From the NCBI GenBank assembly GCA_030746535.1, contig JASLML010000003.1, positions 1-61,147 of the forward strand: 61,147 bases of DNA, read 5' to 3'. Source of the DNA: Fidelibacterota bacterium. Its GTDB lineage: Bacteria; Fidelibacterota; Marinisomatia; Marinisomatales; TCS55. This document shows, in pieces, positions 15,866-24,887 of this stretch; within the stretch, counting starts at the first letter, position 1; every line of letters begins with the position of its first letter. The notes beneath the pieces are model-generated. The model was not told the origin of the DNA. It worked only from the letters and a program-made list of their open reading frames with translations, and ran no database searches. Both the position numbers and the translations under genes were made by a program.

Positions 15866-16663
15866 GTGAAACCCAGCCATTATACCATCAATGTTTCCGT
15901 AGCGAATCTTTACGCGGATCCGGACTTCAATTCTCCCGTGGTGACGCAGGGTCTCATGGGAGAGAGCTGTGATGCGTTAGAAGATGACGGAAATTGGATT
16001 AAAATCCGCCAATGGGACGGATACGAAAGCTGGGGCCACCGTATATTTAGTTTTACGGTTGGAGAAAATTATTCTGCTTCCCATACCGTTACGGATATAC
16101 ACGGCATTGTATTTCAAAATATTGCGCAAACTATTCCGCTGCGGGACGTTACCTTTGGTTCAAAAATTCATGCTGAGCCGCTTGATGAGGCAAATACGTA
16201 TTCGGTCATTCTCCCGGACGGAATCAGCGGATTTTATAAGGGTGACCTCATGGATACAAAATCCGAACCAACCAGAGAGCAGCTTGTGCTGACGGCAAAA
16301 CGCTTTTTAGGCGCTCCGTATTTTTGGGGAGGAAAATCTCCCAAAGGATTTGACTGCTCCGGATTTGTCCAAACTGTGTTTCATTCTGCGGGGATTGATC
16401 TTCCGAGAGATGCGCACCAGCAATATGATGCTTTTAAAACTGCTGCCATAGATATCCAAAATTCTACTATTGGCGATGTGCACTTTTTCGGTACAGAAGA
16501 GTCCATTACCCACGTTGCGATGTCTACGGGAAACAAATCATTCATTCATTCCCAAGGATTTGTAAAAGAAGAATCGCTCGATGAACATTCTGATTCTGTT
16601 AACATCGAATTAATTGAAAAGCATGTTGCGGTATGTTCGGTTGAGGAGGTACTGCAGTTATGA
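15866..16663 (+). CDS. NlpC/P60 cysteine peptidase with SH3-like domains
   Basis: A peptidoglycan endopeptidase of the gamma-D-glutamyl-diamino-acid type. I choose GTG at 15866 (265 residues) because AGGAAA lies 7 nt before it. The tracked TTG at 15851 adds only five residues. Two SH3b-like domains (VANLYADPDFNSPVV; about residues 1-130) precede the NlpC/P60 domain, with catalytic Cys in GFDCSGFVQTVF and His in SITHVAMSTG. No clear signal peptide is visible. It overlaps the HNH gene by 4 bp. Confidence 0.88.
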   Translation: MKPSHYTINVSVANLYADPDFNSPVVTQGLMGESCDALEDDGNWIKIRQWDGYESWGHRIFSFTVGENYSASHTVTDIHGIVFQNIAQTIPLRDVTFGSKIHAEPLDEANTYSVILPDGISGFYKGDLMDTKSEPTREQLVLTAKRFLGAPYFWGGKSPKGFDCSGFVQTVFHSAGIDLPRDAHQQYDAFKTAAIDIQNSTIGDVHFFGTEESITHVAMSTGNKSFIHSQGFVKEESLDEHSDSVNIELIEKHVAVCSVEEVLQL

Positions 16664-17205
16664 CGATGATGAACGGACACCAAAAAAACGGATCCCTCTT
16701 AAACCGGTCCGTGCTTGTGCTGAATACCAATTACACTCCGCTCACTATTTGCACAGCCCGCCGTGCCATATGCCTGAACTATTTGAACAAGGTAGATGTT
16801 CTTGAATCCTACGGGGAAAAAGTACATTCACCTTCTGTTTCTTTCAGTCTTCCCAGTATTGTTAAACTGAAAGATTTTGTGAATTTCAACAGCATGAGTG
16901 TTGCATTGAGCAGAAGAAATATCCTGCTTCGCGATAACTACCATTGCCAATACTGCTCAACAAAATCAGGGCCTTTTACCATAGATCATATCGTGCCGAA
17001 AGAGCGCGGTGGATCGGATGCTTGGGAAAATTTGGTAACGGCGTGTCCTCCGTGCAACAGGACAAAAGGCAACCGCACGCCGGAAGAGGCAAATATGCCG
17101 TTAAAAAGGTTTCCGAGAAAACCGAACAGAATTCATTATTTTCAGCAATTCATTAAGGACCAGCAAGCCTCTTGGAGGCCATACTTGTTTTTGGAGCCTT
17201 TCTGA
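16660..17205 (+). CDS. HNH endonuclease family protein
   Basis: A 181-residue protein with a central HNH domain. Two zinc-type cysteine pairs, CQYCS and CPPCN, flank IDHIVPKERGGSDAWENLV, where the H-N-H residues sit. The N-terminal half (LVLNTNYTPLTICTARRAI) is typical of a widespread bacterial HNH family of unknown biological target. GAGGAGGT lies about 10 nt before the ATG at 16660. Other ATGs at 16666 and 16669 are possible. It follows the NlpC/P60 gene with a 4-bp overlap. Confidence 0.88.
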   Translation: MTMMNGHQKNGSLLNRSVLVLNTNYTPLTICTARRAICLNYLNKVDVLESYGEKVHSPSVSFSLPSIVKLKDFVNFNSMSVALSRRNILLRDNYHCQYCSTKSGPFTIDHIVPKERGGSDAWENLVTACPPCNRTKGNRTPEEANMPLKRFPRKPNRIHYFQQFIKDQQASWRPYLFLEPF

Positions 17206-17224
17206 TGAAAGGAACACCTCGGAC

Positions 17225-18196
17225 ATGAAAAGAGTACTCAGCGGAATCCAGCCTTCCGGACAACTGCATCTCGGCAATTATTTCGGCATGATGCAGCGGA
17301 TGATTCGTTATCAGGAAGAAAACGATCTTTTTTGCTGCATTGTCAATTACCACGCACTCACGACAGTTCATGATGCAAATGTATTAAGCGAAAATACGCT
17401 TCAGGCGGCTATCGATTTTATTGCTTTGGGAATGGATCCTGAAAAATCAACATTTTGGATTCAGGGTGATGTTCCGGAAGTAACGGAACTCACATGGCTG
17501 ATTTCTAATGTTACCGGCGTCGGGCTGATGGAAAGGGGAACGTCTTATAAGGACAAACTTGCGCGGGGCCTTACTCCAAATATGGGATTGTTTAATTATC
17601 CCATATTAATGGCATCGGATATCCTTCTGTTCGGCGGCGAACTTGTTCCGGTAGGAAAAGACCAAAAACAGCACTTGGAAATGACAAGGGATATCGCTCA
17701 AAAATTTAACCAGACATTCGGAGACGTTTTCATCATACCGGAACCTGATATTGCTGAAAAATTGCAAATGGTTCCGGGCACGGACGGGCAGAAGATGAGC
17801 AAATCTTACGATAATATCATCCCTATTTTCGATGATGAAAAAGAGATCAAAAAGAAAATCATGTCCATCGTGACAGACTCCACTCCTGTTGATGAGCCGA
17901 AAGATTTTTCCGCTCCCATATTTCAGCTTTACTCCCTGTTTCTGGATGAAATGGGAATCGAAGATCTGAAGTCGAAGGCCGAAAAGCCGGGCTTGGGTTT
18001 CGGCGATGTGAAATCATCGCTTTACGAAACAGTGATGGATCATTTTGCGGATGCGCGCAGTAAGCGAGATGCTTTGATGAATCATAAGGATGATGTAATA
18101 GGTATGCTGAAATCCGGCGCAGCAAAAGCATCATCAGTAGCTGCGGAATATTTAGAAAAAGCGAGAAAAGCCACGGGGATATCTTATGGAGGCTAA
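17225..18196 (+). CDS. trpS: Tryptophanyl-tRNA synthetase
   Basis: A class I aminoacyl-tRNA synthetase of normal length (323 residues). The HIGH-equivalent is SGQLHLGNYFG near the N-terminus and the KMSKS loop is GQKMSKSYDN at about residue 190. It charges tRNA-Trp in the cytoplasm. AAAGGAACACC precedes the ATG. The 3' end overlaps scpA by 11 bp. Confidence 0.97.
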   Translation: MKRVLSGIQPSGQLHLGNYFGMMQRMIRYQEENDLFCCIVNYHALTTVHDANVLSENTLQAAIDFIALGMDPEKSTFWIQGDVPEVTELTWLISNVTGVGLMERGTSYKDKLARGLTPNMGLFNYPILMASDILLFGGELVPVGKDQKQHLEMTRDIAQKFNQTFGDVFIIPEPDIAEKLQMVPGTDGQKMSKSYDNIIPIFDDEKEIKKKIMSIVTDSTPVDEPKDFSAPIFQLYSLFLDEMGIEDLKSKAEKPGLGFGDVKSSLYETVMDHFADARSKRDALMNHKDDVIGMLKSGAAKASSVAAEYLEKARKATGISYGG

Positions 18197-18917
18197 TGCG
18201 TATCACGTCCATCTAGAAAATTTTGAAGGACCGCTGGATCTGCTTCTGTATTTCATTCGCAGGGACGAAATGGACATCTATGATATTCCGATTGCGAAAA
18301 TCACGGAAGAATACCTCAAAACTCTGGACCATGCCAGATCATCCAACATTGTAATTGCGGGTGAATTTGTGGTAATGGCAGCTACACTGATGAGGATCAA
18401 AGCGAAGATGCTGCTGCCCCGTCCGGAATTGGATGAAGAAGGCGAAATCATCGATCCGAGAATTGAATTGATGTTGCAACTCCAGGAATACACGCGTTTC
18501 AAGGACGCAGCGGCAAATCTTGATATCCTTGCCAATGAAGAAAATGAGTTGTTTAAACGGACGGGAGAAGAGACCATCGAGGAAGAGGAAGAGAATCCCG
18601 GCTTGTACCTAAAAGCTGTATCGCTTTTTGATCTTGCCGCGCATTTCAAAACCGCACTGGAAAACCGCCCCGTTTTAAAACCGATCGAACTTCATCGGGA
18701 AATTGCTAGTCTGGACGAACAAAAAAATGCCATTCTTGCCATGCTTGACGGCGAAGGAAAATTGAGGTTTTCAAGACTGATTGAAAAATTTGAGACTAAA
18801 ATTGAAATGATTGTCGCATTTCTAGCTCTGCTCGACCTGATTCGGATGAAATCTGTCGTTGTTTATCAAAATGAATTATTTGATGATTTGGAAATCCATA
18901 AAGTGGTGATCGGCTGA
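18186..18917 (+). CDS. scpA: Segregation and condensation protein A
   Basis: The kleisin subunit of the SMC-ScpAB condensin. The family signature FEGPLDLLLYFIRRDEMDIYDIPI is at the N-terminus, a helical acidic middle follows (TIEEEEE), and a winged-helix-like C-terminus ends the 243 residues. It overlaps trpS by 11 bp and shares a base with scpB. No smc gene is in the window. Confidence 0.96.
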   Translation: MEANAYHVHLENFEGPLDLLLYFIRRDEMDIYDIPIAKITEEYLKTLDHARSSNIVIAGEFVVMAATLMRIKAKMLLPRPELDEEGEIIDPRIELMLQLQEYTRFKDAAANLDILANEENELFKRTGEETIEEEEENPGLYLKAVSLFDLAAHFKTALENRPVLKPIELHREIASLDEQKNAILAMLDGEGKLRFSRLIEKFETKIEMIVAFLALLDLIRMKSVVVYQNELFDDLEIHKVVIG

Positions 18918-19483
18918 TGCAGAAAAACGAACAGCTTCGGATTCTTGAGGCGTTGCTATTTGCGAGCCCTGAGCCGCTGAATCAAAGCCGGATTAATAGT
19001 GTATTTAAGGACGACCCGCCCAAGCTGGCTGAACTTGTCAAAAAACTCAAAGAGAAATACGAAAAAGAAAAGCACGGATTTGAGGTAAGAAAAGTTGCGG
19101 GAGGGTATCAATTTGCAACGTGTTCGGAATACAGCCCGTGGGTTCGGCGCCTTATTCAGAATCAATCCAAACTCAAGCTTTCTGCTGCAGCATTGGAATC
19201 GCTTGCCATTGTTGCATACAAACAGCCACTCAGCCGATTCGAGATCGAGTCCATTCGCGGCGTAGATTGTTCCGGAGTATTGAAAACACTGTTGTCCCGC
19301 CAGTTATTAAAGATTGCCGGCCGCGCCGAAGGACCCGGTCGTCCGCTCTTATACGGTACGACACGAGAATTCCTGGAACACTTCGGATTAGACCGCATCT
19401 CGGATCTTCCCCGCCTAAGGGAAATCACAGAACTCACAGCCGCGGATGAAAATTCGGACGGCGGCGTTCGTGCGCCTGAATAA
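18917..19483 (+). CDS. scpB: Segregation and condensation protein B
   Basis: Partner of ScpA. The 188 residues contain two winged-helix domains, with ILEALLFASPEPLNQ at the start and the conserved SAAALESLAIVAYKQPLSRFEIESIRG in the second domain. The start overlaps the stop of scpA (TGATG). The end overlaps the pseudouridine synthase gene. Confidence 0.96.
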   Translation: MQKNEQLRILEALLFASPEPLNQSRINSVFKDDPPKLAELVKKLKEKYEKEKHGFEVRKVAGGYQFATCSEYSPWVRRLIQNQSKLKLSAAALESLAIVAYKQPLSRFEIESIRGVDCSGVLKTLLSRQLLKIAGRAEGPGRPLLYGTTREFLEHFGLDRISDLPRLREITELTAADENSDGGVRAPE

Positions 19484-20189
19484 ATTTCTCGCCCATGCCG
19501 GAGTGGCGTCGCGGAGGAAAGCTGATGAATTGATCCGCGCTGCTACAACCTCTGTCAACGGAACAATTGTAACTGACCCCGCGCTGGATGTAACCGCTGA
19601 TGATAAAATCATTTTTGACGGAAGACAAATCACGGTTTCCGATACAACCGTCGTGTATATGCTGCATAAACCCAAAGGATACATTACTTCCGTGGGAGAT
19701 CCGCAGGGGAGGAAGACCGTCATGGATTTAGTGGCGGTCAAAGAGCGTGTTTTTCCTGTCGGAAGACTGGATAAAGATACAACGGGCCTGCTTCTGCTCA
19801 CCAATGACGGTACATTGTCCCGATCATTATTGCTGCCTAAAAACAGGATTCCGCGCCGATATGAACTTGTTATAGATCGGCAGATCCAACCCAATGAGAT
19901 TCAAAAATTAAAAAGAGGAGTCCATGTGTGGGATGGTCAAAGAGGAAGAGCGAAAGTTATCAGCCAGAAAACAATTAAAAAGCGAACGACTGCAGTCTTG
20001 GAACTGACTGAAGGGAAAAAAAGAGAAATCCGGCGAATGATGGAACGATTGAAAATTAAATTGTTTTCCCTGCACAGGAATCAGTTTGGTCCGTTAGCCC
20101 TTGGAAGATTAAAAGAAGGACAATCTAGAATCTTAACCGAGGAAGAAATCACAAAATTGAAGTCTGTATGCAAGCCCCAAAAAAGATAA
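19446..20189 (+). CDS. rluB: RluB/RsuA-family pseudouridine synthase
   Basis: A 247-residue protein with an N-terminal S4 RNA-binding domain (RLNKFLAHAGVASRRKADELI) and a catalytic domain containing FPVGRLDKDTTGLLLLTNDG, where the Asp of GRLDKDT is the nucleophile. It modifies rRNA, most likely 23S as RluB. RluE or RluF-type specificity cannot be excluded. The true start may be GTG at 19470 (VRLNKFL), which removes eight residues. Synteny with scpA-scpB is common. Confidence 0.92.
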   Translation: MKIRTAAFVRLNKFLAHAGVASRRKADELIRAATTSVNGTIVTDPALDVTADDKIIFDGRQITVSDTTVVYMLHKPKGYITSVGDPQGRKTVMDLVAVKERVFPVGRLDKDTTGLLLLTNDGTLSRSLLLPKNRIPRRYELVIDRQIQPNEIQKLKRGVHVWDGQRGRAKVISQKTIKKRTTAVLELTEGKKREIRRMMERLKIKLFSLHRNQFGPLALGRLKEGQSRILTEEEITKLKSVCKPQKR

Positions 20190-20220
20190 AAATGGCCTTA
20201 ACTGGCAATGAGCCAATATA

Positions 20221-20249
20221 TTGGTTTTCTATCATACTAAAACTAAATT
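20221..20249 (+). promoter_or_regulatory. Candidate promoter of cmk-rpsA
   Basis: TTGGTT, a 17-bp spacer and TAAATT lie in the 86-bp gap before cmk, ending 26 bp upstream of its ATG. The -35 match is only partial. Confidence 0.35.
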
Positions 20250-20275
20250 CCTCGGCTTTTTGAGAATCTAAAACA

Positions 20276-20953
20276 ATGATTATCGCTATAGACGGTCCGG
20301 CGGCGTCCGGAAAGAGTACAAGTGCACGCCAAGTGGCAATGCAGTTGGACTTTTTGTATTTGGATACCGGCGCAATGTACCGATGTGTTACGTTGGCATT
20401 TATTGAGCAGGGAATTTCTTTAACTGACAAAAATGCGGTGGAATCATTACTGAATTCAATAGATGTGAATCTGACCGAGGAGAACGGAGAGCCCACTGCT
20501 TATCTTAACGGTGAAAATGTAACAAGCAGGATTCGCTCTGCTGAGGTAACATCTGCAGTCAGCCCGGTGAGCGCAATTCCTGAAGTTCGAGAAACTATGG
20601 TTCGCCTGCAGAGAAAAATAGCATTGCATTCGGATTGCGTCATGGAAGGCAGGGATATCGGAAGCGTAGTATTCCCCGATGCCGATGTGAAATTTTTTCT
20701 CGTCGCTGATTCGGAAGTGAGAGCAAAACGCAGGCAGGACGACCTTCGAAAGTTAGGCGAGGAAAAATCTGTTGAAGAATTGGTGAAAGATATCGAGGCG
20801 CGGGATGTATATGATTCCACGCGGGAACATTCGCCGCTTCAAAAAGCTGAGGATGCCATTGAAATCGATACAAGTCAAATGACAATCGATGAACAGGTAT
20901 CAAAGATGATTGAAATAGTTAACCAAAAAAGAGAAAAAACGAAAAACAAATGA
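20276..20953 (+). CDS. cmk: Cytidylate kinase
   Basis: Phosphorylates CMP and dCMP with ATP. The P-loop IDGPAASGKSTSARQVA starts at residue 4, followed by LDTGAMYRCVTL and the substrate/LID segments GRDIGSVVFPDADVKFFL and RAKRRQDDLRK. Its length of 225 residues is normal. It overlaps rpsA by 4 bp, the frequent cmk-rpsA arrangement. Confidence 0.97.
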   Translation: MIIAIDGPAASGKSTSARQVAMQLDFLYLDTGAMYRCVTLAFIEQGISLTDKNAVESLLNSIDVNLTEENGEPTAYLNGENVTSRIRSAEVTSAVSPVSAIPEVRETMVRLQRKIALHSDCVMEGRDIGSVVFPDADVKFFLVADSEVRAKRRQDDLRKLGEEKSVEELVKDIEARDVYDSTREHSPLQKAEDAIEIDTSQMTIDEQVSKMIEIVNQKREKTKNK

Positions 20954-22890
20954 GCAATGAAGAACTGACCACTGAACAGACGGCTGACGCTGCTGCGGAA
21001 ATTCCCGCGGAAGAAACAGCGCCGGACGCCAGTGCCGATGCCGCACCTGCGGAAGAAGCACCTGTGTCATCCAATGGAGAGCAGCAAATTAACTTTAATT
21101 ATTTAGATGCAGATTTATTTAAGGATATTAAACGAGTTGCCGCGGAAGACCTTTCCACTGAACCGGAAGAAGACAGCCTAGAGCAAAACCTTCTGGACAG
21201 CTATTTAAATACCTTTTCCGATATATCCGAAAACCAGCTGATTCACGGCCGTGTGATCGGAATGAATGAAAAGGAAATCCTGATTGATATCGGGTTTAAA
21301 TCCGAAGGTATTATTGACCGAAGCGAATTTTTGGATGAAGACCTGCCGAAAGTAGGCGAATCGCTAGAAGTGTACCTTGAATATCTTGAGGATAGAAACG
21401 GCAGAACGGTTCTATCCAAAGAAAAGGCGGATTTCATGCGCCGATGGAAAAACCTGCGTGAAGTGTTCGATAATGAAACCATTATCCAGGGTACCATTAT
21501 AAAACGAATCAAAGGCGGTATGGCGGTTGATTTAGAAGGTGTTCAGGCCTTTTTGCCGGGGTCCCAAATTGATCTCCGTCCGGTTCGGGATTTTGATCAG
21601 TTTGTTGGCAAACCGATTGATCTGAGAATTGTCAAATTAAATGAAGCTCGTAAAAATATCGTTGTTTCGCATAAAGTCATCATGGAAGAGAGCATGAAGG
21701 AACAGCGGGATGCTCTGTTTGAAGATTTGGATGTGGATCAGATTATGGAGGGGCGTGTCAAGAATATTACCGATTTTGGTGCTTTCATCGATCTTGGCGG
21801 TATTGACGGCCTGCTTCATATAACCGATCTTACATGGGGACGGGTAAACCATCCCTCGGAGGTGGTTTCTCTGGATGACAAGATTACGGTGAAAATCATT
21901 GATTTTGATCGTGAAAAACAGAGGATATCTCTTGGACTTAAGCAGCTTACACCTCATCCGTGGGATAACGTTGCCGATAAATTTCCCGAAGGGACCAAAA
22001 TCACCGGAAAAATCGTCAGTATGAAAAATTATGGAGCCTTTGTTGAACTTGAGCCGGGAGTGGAAGGGCTCATTCATGTTTCCGAAATCTCATGGACGCG
22101 CCATGTGAAAAATCCTTCAGAAATTTACAAGATGGATGAAGAGGTGGAAGCAGTTGTGCTCGGTGTGGATTCCGAAGAGCGGAAAATCAGCCTTGGAGTA
22201 AAACAGCTGCAGGAAGATCCTTGGGATGCCATTCAGGATAAATATATTTTGGGAGATGTCCATAAAGGAAAAGTGATCAACCTGACACAGTTTGGAGCCT
22301 TTGTTGAACTTGATGAAGGCATTGAAGGACTTGTGCATGTTTCCGATTTTTCATGGACAACAGTAGTCCGTCATCCGAAGGAAATTCTAGAAAAAAATCA
22401 GGAAATTGATGTAAGAATCCTAGAAATATCCAGAGAGAACAGGCGGATTTCGCTCGGCTTGAAACAAGTTGAAGAAGATCCATGGCCAGAAATAGTCAAT
22501 GAATTCGAGACCGGAAAAGAAGTAGAAGGAGAAATTATTCGTGTTCTTGAAAAAGGGGTCATCCTCAAATTGGACAGGAATATAGAGGGCATTATACCGT
22601 TCTCAGGGAAAAGCAAGAAAGAGCGAAAATCAATAATGGGCAAATATGATAAAGGTGCAAAAATAAAGGGTGTAGTAATGGAAGTACGCCCCGATGATAA
22701 GAAAATCGTTCTTTTATCCGAAGAGCTTGGCACAACTAACAAAGCAGATGTGCTGGATGACGTTCAGTCATTCCTGGATTCTCAGGATGCGCCTGCAGGG
22801 GAAAAAATTGAAATTCCTCAAGACGGTGATTTAGAAACTGCTGATCCAGATTCAGCAGATGAAACCCCGGAAAAAACCGAGTCGGAGTAA
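20950..22890 (+). CDS. rpsA: 30S ribosomal protein S1
   Basis: A 646-residue protein with six S1 (OB-fold) domains, at about residues 95-170, 175-250, 258-330, 343-418, 430-505 and 515-590. Domains 3 to 5 show the strongest signatures (VKNITDFGAFIDLG, VSMKNYGAFVELEPG, VINLTQFGAFVELDEG). Ala/Glu/Asp-rich tails lie at both ends. S1 binds mRNA and helps initiation, which may matter here because many genes lack strong ribosome sites. Confidence 0.96.
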   Translation: MSNEELTTEQTADAAAEIPAEETAPDASADAAPAEEAPVSSNGEQQINFNYLDADLFKDIKRVAAEDLSTEPEEDSLEQNLLDSYLNTFSDISENQLIHGRVIGMNEKEILIDIGFKSEGIIDRSEFLDEDLPKVGESLEVYLEYLEDRNGRTVLSKEKADFMRRWKNLREVFDNETIIQGTIIKRIKGGMAVDLEGVQAFLPGSQIDLRPVRDFDQFVGKPIDLRIVKLNEARKNIVVSHKVIMEESMKEQRDALFEDLDVDQIMEGRVKNITDFGAFIDLGGIDGLLHITDLTWGRVNHPSEVVSLDDKITVKIIDFDREKQRISLGLKQLTPHPWDNVADKFPEGTKITGKIVSMKNYGAFVELEPGVEGLIHVSEISWTRHVKNPSEIYKMDEEVEAVVLGVDSEERKISLGVKQLQEDPWDAIQDKYILGDVHKGKVINLTQFGAFVELDEGIEGLVHVSDFSWTTVVRHPKEILEKNQEIDVRILEISRENRRISLGLKQVEEDPWPEIVNEFETGKEVEGEIIRVLEKGVILKLDRNIEGIIPFSGKSKKERKSIMGKYDKGAKIKGVVMEVRPDDKKIVLLSEELGTTNKADVLDDVQSFLDSQDAPAGEKIEIPQDGDLETADPDSADETPEKTESE

Positions 22891-22911
22891 ACCAATTTCC
22901 GGGCCTTGCCT

Positions 22912-23892
22912 ATGCTTGATTTAAAGGCCTTATTCGATAAGCAAAAAATTGTATTGGTCCTCGGGCCGGTAGGGCTTGCTGTTTTGCTATGGGTATTTGT
23001 TGTAAGCGGTAATATTTATTCTCTTGATATTAATATTCCTATAGAAGGGAGGAACCTTCCTGCTAAAAAAGCGCTGAAGGAAGAAGTTCCTGATCATGCC
23101 CGTATAAAATTAAAAGGAACAGGTAGGGCGCTGTTTAAGACGCTATTGCTTAAAAATTTTATGTCAGATTTTAAGCTGGTGCTGGATTTAGAGCGGATTT
23201 CAGAGGAATACGACTTTTATCTTAATGATTATTTTGAACGCTACCCGCAAAAAGTCGTCATCGCCCCTTCTCTGGAAGTGGAGTATATTGAGGTGATCTA
23301 TCCAGATTCCATCCATATCAGCCTTGACGCATACAGGGAAAAGGTTGTTTCTGTTGATCAGCAATTGCTGGTTTTGCCTTCCGCAGGATATACCTTGGTT
23401 GGAGATCCGGTTGTAACGCCAAAGCAGGTCCAAATAGCAGGATCAAGAGAAATTGTGGAATCGATAGAATTGATTGCAACTGTAAGGGATACAATTCATG
23501 ATGCAATTGCCCCGTTAACAAGAATTATGCAATTTGAAAAGCTATCAAACAAACTGGTGGAATACAATCCAAACCAAGTATCGGTATCTGCAAACGTACA
23601 GCCGATATCTGAGCGGATCATCAGCGATGTTCAAGTTTCCATCCGCAATATCCGGCCCGATGTACGCGTTTTTCCTAGCCCCCAAAGCGTGTCTCTAACT
23701 GTCATTGGAGGGGCGGATTATATTGCTGCAATCCAGCCGGATGATATTCAGGTAATAATCGACTTTAATAAGCGTTGGAATCCAGGACAAACTTGGTACG
23801 AACCCGATGTTGAGGTCCCGCGCCATGTTATTGAATGGAGGGATTTATCTCCCCGAAACATCGAATTGGTCGTAACGCGAAAAACGCAATGA
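22912..23892 (+). CDS. YbbR-domain membrane-anchored protein (CdaR-like)
   Basis: A 326-residue protein from the ATG at 22912, two codons after the tracked TTG. It has one N-terminal membrane segment (IVLVLGPVGLAVLLWVFVVSGN) followed by several YbbR-type repeats, for example VVTPKQVQIAGSREIVESI. In other bacteria such proteins regulate the diadenylate cyclase CdaA, but no cdaA gene is in view. It overlaps tsaD by 4 bp and follows rpsA after a 21-bp gap. Confidence 0.78.
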   Translation: MLDLKALFDKQKIVLVLGPVGLAVLLWVFVVSGNIYSLDINIPIEGRNLPAKKALKEEVPDHARIKLKGTGRALFKTLLLKNFMSDFKLVLDLERISEEYDFYLNDYFERYPQKVVIAPSLEVEYIEVIYPDSIHISLDAYREKVVSVDQQLLVLPSAGYTLVGDPVVTPKQVQIAGSREIVESIELIATVRDTIHDAIAPLTRIMQFEKLSNKLVEYNPNQVSVSANVQPISERIISDVQVSIRNIRPDVRVFPSPQSVSLTVIGGADYIAAIQPDDIQVIIDFNKRWNPGQTWYEPDVEVPRHVIEWRDLSPRNIELVVTRKTQ

Positions 23893-24884
23893 CCATACTT
23901 GGAATCGAAACATCGTGCGATGAAACTGCTGCTGCCGTTTGCAAGGACGGAGAAGTCCAGTCGTCGCTTGTTAGTTCTCATATCATACACAAGCATTTTG
24001 GAGGCGTGGTTCCCGAACTCGCTTCCAGAGAGCATGAACGGCTGTTAAACACAATCGTTCAGGAAGCTGTTTCCAAAGCCGGGATTGCGCTGGATACCCT
24101 GGATGGCATTGCCGTTACGCAAGGACCGGGATTGGCAGGAACACTGCTTACTGGATCCTGTTTTGCAAAGGGGCTTGCGCAGGGACTTGCAATACCAATA
24201 ATCGGTGTAAATCATCTTGAAGCTCATATCTATGCGAACTTTCTTGCAGATCCTACGTTGGAGTATCCGTTTGTATGTCTTCTTGTATCCGGCGGGCATA
24301 CACAACTTTGGCAGGTAAAAGAATTGGGAGAATACAGATTGCTGGGAGATACCCGAGACGATGCAGCGGGAGAGGCATTTGACAAAGGTGCGAGAATATT
24401 AGGGCTGGGCTATCCCGGTGGGCCTGAAATTGAGACCTGCGCAACAACAGGAAACGAGAATGCTGTTGAATTTCCTAAGGCCTTTCTGCATACAGATTCG
24501 ATTGAATTCAGTTTTAGCGGATTGAAAACATCATTACTGTACAAAATGAAATCGGAAGATCGTTCAAAAACAGATGGGCTATCCAAAAGCGATATAGCTG
24601 CCAGTTATCAAAAAGCAATTATCGATGCATTAATTTCAAAATGTGTATTAGCAGTGCAAGAAACAAAGGTTAAGACGCTGGTAATTGCAGGAGGGGTTGC
24701 GGCAAATCAACAACTGAGAGAAACAGTGAAAATGCAGTTGCCGGAATGCAGGATTTTATATCCAGACCTTCCTTTTTGTACCGATAATGCAGCGATGATA
24801 TCCTTTCTGGGTGAAAAATATTTAGTAAAGGGAAATAGTACCCAATTAGACTTCCCGGTATTTCCTAATCTTACGCTGGCCTGA
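23889..24884 (+). CDS. tsaD: tRNA threonylcarbamoyladenosine synthase subunit TsaD
   Basis: Transfers the threonylcarbamoyl group to A37 of ANN-decoding tRNAs. I start at MTILGIETSCDETAAAV (331 residues), which overlaps the previous stop as ATGA. The tracked ORF begins 18 codons earlier, inside ybbR. The metal-binding HxxxH motif is NHLEAHIYA, and the ASKHA nucleotide-binding elements include LVSGGHTQL and VIAGGVAANQQLR. Length and motifs are normal. Confidence 0.96.
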   Translation: MTILGIETSCDETAAAVCKDGEVQSSLVSSHIIHKHFGGVVPELASREHERLLNTIVQEAVSKAGIALDTLDGIAVTQGPGLAGTLLTGSCFAKGLAQGLAIPIIGVNHLEAHIYANFLADPTLEYPFVCLLVSGGHTQLWQVKELGEYRLLGDTRDDAAGEAFDKGARILGLGYPGGPEIETCATTGNENAVEFPKAFLHTDSIEFSFSGLKTSLLYKMKSEDRSKTDGLSKSDIAASYQKAIIDALISKCVLAVQETKVKTLVIAGGVAANQQLRETVKMQLPECRILYPDLPFCTDNAAMISFLGEKYLVKGNSTQLDFPVFPNLTLA

Positions 24885-24887
24885 TAG